This document shows, piece after piece, positions 59,114 through 64,000 of a stretch of DNA of 64,000 nt (the stretch's first letter is position 1; every line of letters begins with the position of its first letter). The notes under the pieces were generated by a model that was not told the origin of the DNA, did not search any database, and saw only the letters and a list, made by a program, of their open reading frames with translations. Made by a program: the position numbers and the translations under genes. This DNA is from an uncultured Collinsella sp. (lineage in GTDB: Bacteria; Actinomycetota; Coriobacteriia; Coriobacteriales; Coriobacteriaceae): positions 1 to 64,000 of the forward strand of contig CAKTVB010000006.1 in assembly GCA_934621295.1 (NCBI GenBank), read 5' to 3'.

Positions 59114-59860
59114 TTAGGCCTCCTTTGCAGCAACGTCGGTGATACCGGGAATCACCTTGGCGCGTGGGCGACGCTTGGAGCGACGCTCGAGCCACTGAAC
59201 GAGCATGGCCAACGGGAAGCAGATGATGAAGTACATCACACACGCAAGGATATAACCCTGCAGATAGCCATAGGTAGAAACAAAGCCATCGGCGTTGTAC
59301 ATCAGGTCGCCGCCAGCGATAAGCGCGAGCACCGACGTGTTCTTGACCAAGTTGAGCGCCTGGTTGCACAGCGGAGGCAGGATAACCTTGAACGTCTGCG
59401 GCAAGATGACATAGCGATACGCCTGAACACGGCTAAATCCCTGAGAAAGCGCCGCCTCCATCTGACCACGCGGTACCGATTCGATGCCGGTGCGGATAAC
59501 CTCGGAGACATAGGCGGCGTGATAGAGGCCTACGCCCAAAAAGCCCAGAGCAAACGAGGAGATGCGCACGGGAGATGCCGCCCCGGTGATGGCCTGGAGC
59601 AGCTGAGGGCCCGCCATGTACATGAAGAACACCTGGACCGGCAGCGGCGTATTTTGATAAAACTCCACGTAGATGCGGCTAATGGCACGCAGCACACGCG
59701 AGCGCGTGGTGGAAAACACACCGAGCAGGGTGCCCAGGATCAGCGAGAGCGCCAAACCGGCAATTACAACCTGCAGCGTGACGAAGAAGCCATCCCAAAA
59801 GCTTCCCATCTCGCTAAAGGTCATCTCCCATCGCATGGAGTCGAGGAGTCCTTCAAGCAT
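59114..59860 (-). CDS. Polar amino-acid ABC transporter permease (first)
   Basis: A 248-residue permease of the same family, with the EAA loop MEAALSQGFSRVQAYRYVILPQ preceded by GIESVPRGQ. Five or so membrane helices are visible, beginning with FWDGFFVTLQVVIAGLALSLILG. It ends three bases before the second permease gene. The start follows GGAAGGA. Confidence 0.88.
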   Translation of the reverse strand: MLEGLLDSMRWEMTFSEMGSFWDGFFVTLQVVIAGLALSLILGTLLGVFSTTRSRVLRAISRIYVEFYQNTPLPVQVFFMYMAGPQLLQAITGAASPVRISSFALGFLGVGLYHAAYVSEVIRTGIESVPRGQMEAALSQGFSRVQAYRYVILPQTFKVILPPLCNQALNLVKNTSVLALIAGGDLMYNADGFVSTYGYLQGYILACVMYFIICFPLAMLVQWLERRSKRRPRAKVIPGITDVAAKEA

Positions 59861-59892
59861 GGCGAGAGTTCCTTCCTAACTTACGAACACAT

Positions 59893-59922
59893 ATCGCCCG
59901 GACGCGTTGACGCCCGGGCGAT
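59893..59922 (-). other. Intra-operon hairpin between binding protein and permease genes
   Basis: ATCGCCCGG and CCCGGGCGAT arms (59893-59922) form a strong stem without a T-run. It lies in the 111-base gap after the binding-protein gene and could stabilise the upstream message, favouring more binding protein than permease. Confidence 0.5.
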
Positions 59923-59971
59923 TAAGAACCGCGAAGCGCACAATCACGCTCGTCGCGGCAACGGTATCACC

Positions 59972-60826
59972 TTAGAGCAGGCCCCACTTGGAGATCTCTT
60001 CGTCAATCCAGCCGTCCTTCTGGAGCTGCTGGATGGTGTCGTCGACGGTCTTGGACAGGTCGCAGCCCTTCTTGGTGGCCACGCCGTACTCCTGGGCACC
60101 GAACTCGATCTCGGGCTGCAGCAGCTCGCAGTCATCGGTGGTGTAGGTCTTAAGCGTGGAGCGGTCCATGGCAAAGGCGTCGACATTGCCGGCGTCGAGC
60201 GCGCTCTTGATGGACGGATAGTCCGGGAACTCCTTGAACTCGGGAGTAGCGTCGATCTTCTCGTCCTCGAGCATCTGCAGAACCAGGTCCTTGGTGGTGG
60301 AACCCTGGGAAACGCCGATGATCTTACCATCGAGGTCGGCCATCTTGCTCATACCGGAGTTCTTCTTGATGAGGATGCCCACGTGGTCGGTACGATACGG
60401 AGTCGAGAAGTCCCAGCTCTTCTTGCGCTTATCGGTGATGGTGTAGGTAGCAGCGATGATATCGAGCTGGTCGTTATCGATCAGCGGACCGCGGGTCTTG
60501 GGCGTGACGTCGGTGAACTCGCAGAGCTCCTTCTCGACGGCCTCCTCGTAGGAAACACCGAGGACGGCAGCGGCAATCTGATAGCAAAGGTCGATCTCGA
60601 GACCCTCGTACTTCTTGGTCTTGGTGTCCAGGTAGCCATAGCCCAAAACGTCCTTCTTGACGCCGCACTTAAGCTTACCGCGCTCCTTGATGGTGGCGAT
60701 CTTGGAGTCGCTGCTGGAGCCGGAGCCCTTGCTACCGGAACCGCAGCCAGCAAGCGCGCCCATGCTAGCGACGCTCAGGACGCCCAGACCGGCTACCTTC
60801 AAAAACTGACGACGAGACATATCCAT
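59972..60826 (-). CDS. Polar amino-acid ABC transporter substrate-binding lipoprotein with Tat-type signal
   Basis: A 284-residue periplasmic-binding-type protein. The N-terminus MDMSRRQFLKVAGLGVLS carries a twin-arginine motif and ends in the lipobox LAGC at about residue 28, so it is probably a Tat-exported lipoprotein. The binding domain (YGYLDTKTKKYEGLEIDLCY, TPKTRGPLIDNDQLDIIAAT, DGKIIGVSQGSTTKDLV, FGAQEYGVATKKG) resembles glutamate/glutamine or aspartate binding proteins. The ligand is not certain. It is encoded between the ATPase and the permeases. Confidence 0.88.
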   Translation of the reverse strand: MDMSRRQFLKVAGLGVLSVASMGALAGCGSGSKGSGSSSDSKIATIKERGKLKCGVKKDVLGYGYLDTKTKKYEGLEIDLCYQIAAAVLGVSYEEAVEKELCEFTDVTPKTRGPLIDNDQLDIIAATYTITDKRKKSWDFSTPYRTDHVGILIKKNSGMSKMADLDGKIIGVSQGSTTKDLVLQMLEDEKIDATPEFKEFPDYPSIKSALDAGNVDAFAMDRSTLKTYTTDDCELLQPEIEFGAQEYGVATKKGCDLSKTVDDTIQQLQKDGWIDEEISKWGLL

Positions 60827-60938
60827 TGTTGGTACCCCTTCCCTGCGATACGCAATTCATGGCAACGTATGCGGCCATGGCGCCGAACCCATACTCGGCA
60901 TATCTCGATGCGGCGGCTATACCGCATGCGAAAACGAA

Positions 60939-61670
60939 CTAGTGGAGAATCTTGTCCAAGAACTCACGGCAACGCGGGTTCTCGGGATTCTCAAAGAAGT
61001 GATCGGGCGTGCCCTCTTCCAAAATCTGTCCATCGTCCATGAAGACGACGCGGTCGGCCACCTGGCGGGCGAAGCCCATCTCGTGGGTGACGCAGATCAT
61101 GGTGATGTTCTCGTGGGCGAGCTCGACCATAACGTCGAGCACCTCCTGGACCATCTCGGGATCGAGTGCAGAGGTGGGCTCGTCAAAAAGAATGATGGGC
61201 TGCTTGGTGCACAGAGCGCGGGCGATGGCAACGCGCTGCTGCTGACCGCCGGAGAGATTCTGAGGATACTCTCCAGCCTTTGCCGCCAAACCAACGCGTT
61301 CAAGCGCAGCCATGGCAATCTTATTGGCCTCTTCCTTGCTCTTCTTCTGAAGCTTAATGGGCGCAAGCGTCAAGTTTCCCAGCACCGTCATGTTGGGATA
61401 CAAGTTGAACTGCTGGAACACCATCGAGGAATACTTGCGGGCCATCTCCAGATGATTCTTCTTGGTGAGCGGCGTGCCGTCGATGATAACCTCGCCAGAC
61501 GTAGGCTCCTCAAGAAAATCGACGCAGCGGATGAGCGTGGACTTGCCGGAACCGGACGGACCGATGACAACGAGCTTCTCGCCAGCCTTGACGTTCAGGT
61601 TGACATCCTTCAGGACGTGCAGGTCACCAAAGTATTTGTTGAGCCCTTTGATCTGAATCATATCGGACAT
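60939..61670 (-). CDS. Polar amino-acid ABC transporter ATP-binding protein
   Basis: A 243-residue ATPase of the GlnQ/HisP group. Walker A GPSGSGKSTLIRC, Q-loop VFQQFNLYPNM, signature LSGGQQQRVAIARAL, Walker B IILFDEPTSALDPE and the switch His in VTHEMGF are all intact. It is the first gene of the amino-acid transporter operon. The start follows GGAAGGA. Confidence 0.95.
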   Translation of the reverse strand: MSDMIQIKGLNKYFGDLHVLKDVNLNVKAGEKLVVIGPSGSGKSTLIRCVDFLEEPTSGEVIIDGTPLTKKNHLEMARKYSSMVFQQFNLYPNMTVLGNLTLAPIKLQKKSKEEANKIAMAALERVGLAAKAGEYPQNLSGGQQQRVAIARALCTKQPIILFDEPTSALDPEMVQEVLDVMVELAHENITMICVTHEMGFARQVADRVVFMDDGQILEEGTPDHFFENPENPRCREFLDKILH

Positions 61671-61759
61671 GGACGAGTTCCTTCCTTATCTGCCATCGAA
61701 TCGGGACGCGGTGCATCCATAAGCAACAGCGCTTCGCGGCTCCACCCATTCTACGGTTG

Positions 61760-61794
61760 GAAAAAACCAAGCGCTCCGTGCAAGGGGGCGCTTG
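61760..61794 (-). terminator. Terminator between the GatB/YqeY gene and the ABC operon
   Basis: On the minus strand CAAGCGC and GCGCTTG arms (61768-61794) are followed by GGTTTTTT. It lies 155 bases past the GatB/YqeY stop and 90 bases before the ATPase start, so it could also be an attenuator in the transporter leader. No other gene is seen in 61671-61948. Confidence 0.7.
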
Positions 61795-61948
61795 TTCGAT
61801 TCGAAATCGAGTTGTTACAAACGGGCAACGGTAGAAAAGGCGGTTTTATACGAATTGGTGGGTTTTATGCCCTCTATTTTCGTATTTCATACATAGCACC
61901 TGGTATACCGCTCGAATTCTCCATCAGGCTAAAGAGCCCCGGATAGGC

Positions 61949-62392
61949 CTATGCCAGACGGGAACCAACCTCTTTGGCTGCCGCCGGCTTATCAAAGTTG
62001 CCACCGGTGCGACGGCCAAGCTCGCCCATCACGCGGCCCATATCCTTCTTGGCAGTAGCGCCCGTCTCGGCAATGACCTCCTCGATCAGCGCCACGAGTT
62101 CGTCGCCCGAGACCTGGCGGGGCAGCAGGCTCTGCAGAATCTCGACCTGCTCGGTAAGCGTCTCGGTGCGCTCGGCGTTGTTGCCGGCCTTGATGGACAT
62201 ATCGAGCGTCTCGCTCGTCTGCTTGATCAGACGCTTGATCATGCCGTTCACATCTTCCTCGGTCGCGTCGCGACGCTCGTTGACCTCGATGTTTTTCACC
62301 TCGGCCTTAACCTGACGGATGATGGACAGACGCGTCTTGTCCTTCGCCTTCATGGCGGCGATCATTTCTTTTTGCAGCTCTTCGTTGGTCAT
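61949..62392 (-). CDS. GatB/YqeY domain-containing protein
   Basis: A 147-residue YqeY-type protein related to the C-terminal tRNA-binding domain of GatB. The N-terminal KAKDKTRLSIIRQVKAEVKN, LLPRQVSGDELVALIEEV and the closing KKDMGRVMGELG are family typical. A tRNA-linked role is assumed from homology but not established. The start follows AAAGGGG. It is downstream of the foldase gene. Confidence 0.88.
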   Translation of the reverse strand: MTNEELQKEMIAAMKAKDKTRLSIIRQVKAEVKNIEVNERRDATEEDVNGMIKRLIKQTSETLDMSIKAGNNAERTETLTEQVEILQSLLPRQVSGDELVALIEEVIAETGATAKKDMGRVMGELGRRTGGNFDKPAAAKEVGSRLA

Positions 62393-62413
62393 CGAAAACC
62401 CCTTTCTGATAAA

Positions 62414-62438
62414 CGAACCCGCCGTTTGGGCGGGCTCG
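62414..62438 (-). terminator. Possible terminator of the foldase gene
   Basis: GAGCCCGCC and GGCGGGTTC arms (one wobble pair) form a hairpin directly upstream of the GatB/YqeY ribosome-binding site; the following T-run is weak (GTTTATC). Confidence 0.5.
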
Positions 62439-62466
62439 CAAGTAAACGTACAGTTGTTGCGCGCAA

Positions 62467-63684
62467 CTACTCGCTCGAAGTCGAGGAGGAGCCGGTGCTT
62501 GGCGTCACGCCCTTAAGGCTCACATTATACGGAACCTCCTTGGGCATGTCGTTAATCTGAATGTCGGCTTTCTCGATATACTCGCTCATCCATTCGGAGT
62601 ACGCCGTGCTCTCTTTCTGAGTCTTAAGGATGTTCTTGATGTAGCTCACGATCTTCTTAGGAACCTGATCGATCGAGGTGACCGACTCGTCCACATGGAA
62701 ATAGCCGGTGCACTTGATGATGTGATAGCCGTAGGAAGACTCGACAAGCTGGCTCACGTCGCCCTTGTTGAGGCCAGAAAGAGCCGACTGGTACTCATCG
62801 ACAAAGCTCGTGAGTTTATCCCAGCCCACATCGCCCTTGTTGTCCTTGGAGCCGGTGTCCTCGGAATACTTGCTCACGGCGTCTTCAAAGGAAATCTCGC
62901 CCGCGTTAATCTTGTCGAGGACCTCCTGGGCCTTCTCCTTGACTTCGGCCTTCTCCTCATCGGTGGCACCCGAATTCACCTTGAACAGGATGTGCTGGGA
63001 GCGACGGGCATCATTGTAGGTAGAGAGGTTGTTGTTGAGATAATCGATGACCTCCTGGTCGGTAGGTTCCTCGACCTTAGCGACCTTCTCCTTGAGCTTG
63101 GTCTGCTTGAGAGTGTTCTCGAGCTGCTGTTTGTAGCTGTCCTTGGTAAAGCCAAACATCGCGATCTGGCTCTCGAAGGCATCTTCGCTCTCATAGTTTG
63201 CGGCGGCGTCTTTCCAAGCCTGCTCGATCTCATCGTCGGTCACCTGGACGTCGTATTCCTTCTCGGCCTTCTGCACCAGGTACTGACGCGCCAGAGAGTC
63301 GATCACGCTTGCACGGTAGCTCTCGGGCGTCATGTCGTTGTCGACCAGATACTGAGCCCACTTCTTATCGGTGTCATAGCCACCGGAAGTGCGCACATTC
63401 ATGATTTGCTTGGTCACGGTGTCCTCGGTGATGTTCACGCCGTCGACCTTAGCGGCGACACCGCCGGTAAGCGTATACGATTCCTTGCTCTGGCTCTGAT
63501 TGATGATGCCGGAACATGCCATGGTGGAAACGGAGAGGATCATCGCTGCACAGCCAATGGCAACAAGCAAGATCTTGACACCCTTGGATACGCGCGTCTT
63601 GCGAGCGCGCGCACGAACGTCTTTCTTGCGCGGTGCCTGAGCCATATCGCCGGACGTAGGCGATTTCTTTTTTTGTTGAGCCAT
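62467..63684 (-). CDS. Membrane-anchored parvulin-type peptidyl-prolyl isomerase (PrsA/SurA-like)
   Basis: A 405-residue foldase. A basic cytoplasmic tail of about 35 residues precedes a membrane helix (VKILLVAIGCAAMILSVSTMA). An N-terminal SurA-like chaperone region follows (YDTDKKWAQYLVDNDMTPES), then a rotamase domain at about 225-325 with SQHILFKVNSG, YSEDTGSKDNKGDVGW and SSYGYHIIKCTG, the usual active-site strands. The Ser/Thr-rich C-terminus fits an exported protein. It assists folding of secreted proteins on the outer face. A cysteine after the helix is present but the lipobox is not canonical. Confidence 0.88.
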   Translation of the reverse strand: MAQQKKKSPTSGDMAQAPRKKDVRARARKTRVSKGVKILLVAIGCAAMILSVSTMACSGIINQSQSKESYTLTGGVAAKVDGVNITEDTVTKQIMNVRTSGGYDTDKKWAQYLVDNDMTPESYRASVIDSLARQYLVQKAEKEYDVQVTDDEIEQAWKDAAANYESEDAFESQIAMFGFTKDSYKQQLENTLKQTKLKEKVAKVEEPTDQEVIDYLNNNLSTYNDARRSQHILFKVNSGATDEEKAEVKEKAQEVLDKINAGEISFEDAVSKYSEDTGSKDNKGDVGWDKLTSFVDEYQSALSGLNKGDVSQLVESSYGYHIIKCTGYFHVDESVTSIDQVPKKIVSYIKNILKTQKESTAYSEWMSEYIEKADIQINDMPKEVPYNVSLKGVTPSTGSSSTSSE

Positions 63685-63814
63685 GAATGCATCCTTACCG
63701 CGTCCGCGCTCGCAGGCGAACGCGCTGGTTACTAGCTGAGATGACTTATTGTCTCACAGATATGCCCAGCTCAGAAAAACGTGACAATACCGAATGCCTT
63801 AATGCCCTTTACAC

Positions 63815-63847
63815 ACAAAACCCCTGCGAGCGCCTGCTCACAGGGGT
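63815..63847 (-). terminator. Terminator of the partial gene at the window end
   Basis: On the minus strand ACCCCTG and CAGGGGT arms (63820-63847) are followed by TTTTGTGTG, about 50 bases past the stop codon at 63896. Confidence 0.75.
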
Positions 63848-63895
63848 CATAAAAGGGGGCAGCTAAAACCTGTTGATCAAAACAGGAAACGGATG

Positions 63896-64000
63896 CTACT
63901 CGAAGTACTTGGTGATGGCGTCGATCATGCCCTCCTGCGTGGTCTGTGCGAGGATGTCGGCCGTCTTCTCCTTGTCCATGAAGATGTTCATGAGGTTCTG
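63896..64000 (-). CDS. 3' end of a probable N-acetylmuramoyl-L-alanine amidase (partial)
   Basis: The last 34 codons of a minus-strand gene that continues beyond the window, ending in TAG at 63896-63898. The translated end includes MNIFMDKEKTADILA and QEGMIDAITKYFE, which resembles the C-terminal helix of Amidase_3-type cell-wall amidases, but the stretch is short and the assignment is tentative. A good terminator follows. Confidence 0.45.
   Translation of the reverse strand, partial: QNLMNIFMDKEKTADILAQTTQEGMIDAITKYFE

Noticed and set aside
1..64000. CRISPR arrays, tRNA or rRNA genes, insertion sequences or prophage
   Set aside because: I looked for regularly spaced repeats, cloverleaf-like segments in the larger intergenic gaps, and transposase or integrase motifs, and saw none. 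A tRNA scan would be needed to exclude a tRNA completely.

Overview
The window looks like chromosomal DNA from a GC-rich Gram-positive anaerobe of the Coriobacteriia, most likely Collinsella or a close relative. That assignment is inference from overall protein style and gene content: LCP wall transferase, zinc-ribbon membrane proteins, NfnAB, mannose-family PTS and several UbiD-type decarboxylases. No rRNA, tRNA, CRISPR array, IS element or prophage was seen. Most genes lie on the minus strand. The plus-strand genes are pepT, a DUF1385 gene, a YARHG gene, two LysR genes, a zinc-ribbon gene, pth and nfnAB.

Layout. 0.2-3.1 kb: phosphohexomutase, stand-alone homocysteine methyltransferase domain and a DtxR-type regulator, then pepT facing the other way. 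4.5-14 kb: an LCP protein and murA behind a complete F-type ATP synthase operon (small AtpI-position protein, then atpB-E-F-H-A-G-D-C). 14.4-19.4 kb: upp, rpiB, glpK, tsaC and prmC; prmC carries a large acidic insertion. 19.6-28.2 kb: a GntR-controlled catabolic operon with a complete mannose-family PTS (IIA, IIB, IIC, IID), a class II aldolase, a sugar isomerase/epimerase, a mannitol-phosphate-dehydrogenase-like enzyme, a zinc alcohol dehydrogenase and an aldo/keto reductase. It presumably handles a polyol or unusual hexose; the substrate cannot be read from the sequence. 28.4-37.7 kb: prfA, DUF1385, an unrecognised zinc-finger protein, two zinc-ribbon membrane proteins, an aldose-epimerase-like protein and a MerR regulator.

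The most striking region is 36.8-52.7 kb, a prenylated-FMN (prFMN) decarboxylase cluster. It has one flavin prenyltransferase (UbiX/LpdB type), two LpdC-type (gallate/protocatechuate-type) decarboxylases, two VdcC/BsdC-type decarboxylases each paired with a small VdcD/BsdD zinc-ribbon subunit, an SLC13/DASS transporter, two MerR regulators with effector-like domains and two divergent LysR regulators. A fusion protein joins an LpdD-like prFMN-chaperone domain to a type-I IPP-isomerase-like Nudix domain. UbiX needs a dimethylallyl phosphate donor, so the fusion links prenyl-donor chemistry to cofactor handling. The isomerase cysteine position is altered, so its reaction may not be isomerisation. 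This fusion is my best candidate for an undescribed element.

52.9-64 kb is mostly housekeeping: zinc-ribbon protein, pth, the electron-bifurcating transhydrogenase pair nfnAB, pcp, a cytidylate-kinase-like protein, a polar amino-acid ABC transporter, a GatB/YqeY protein, a PrsA/SurA-type foldase and the 3' end of a probable cell-wall amidase. Start codons were reassigned by ribosome-binding site where the longest frame looked too long. Functions rest on motif and family recognition by eye; no database search was possible.
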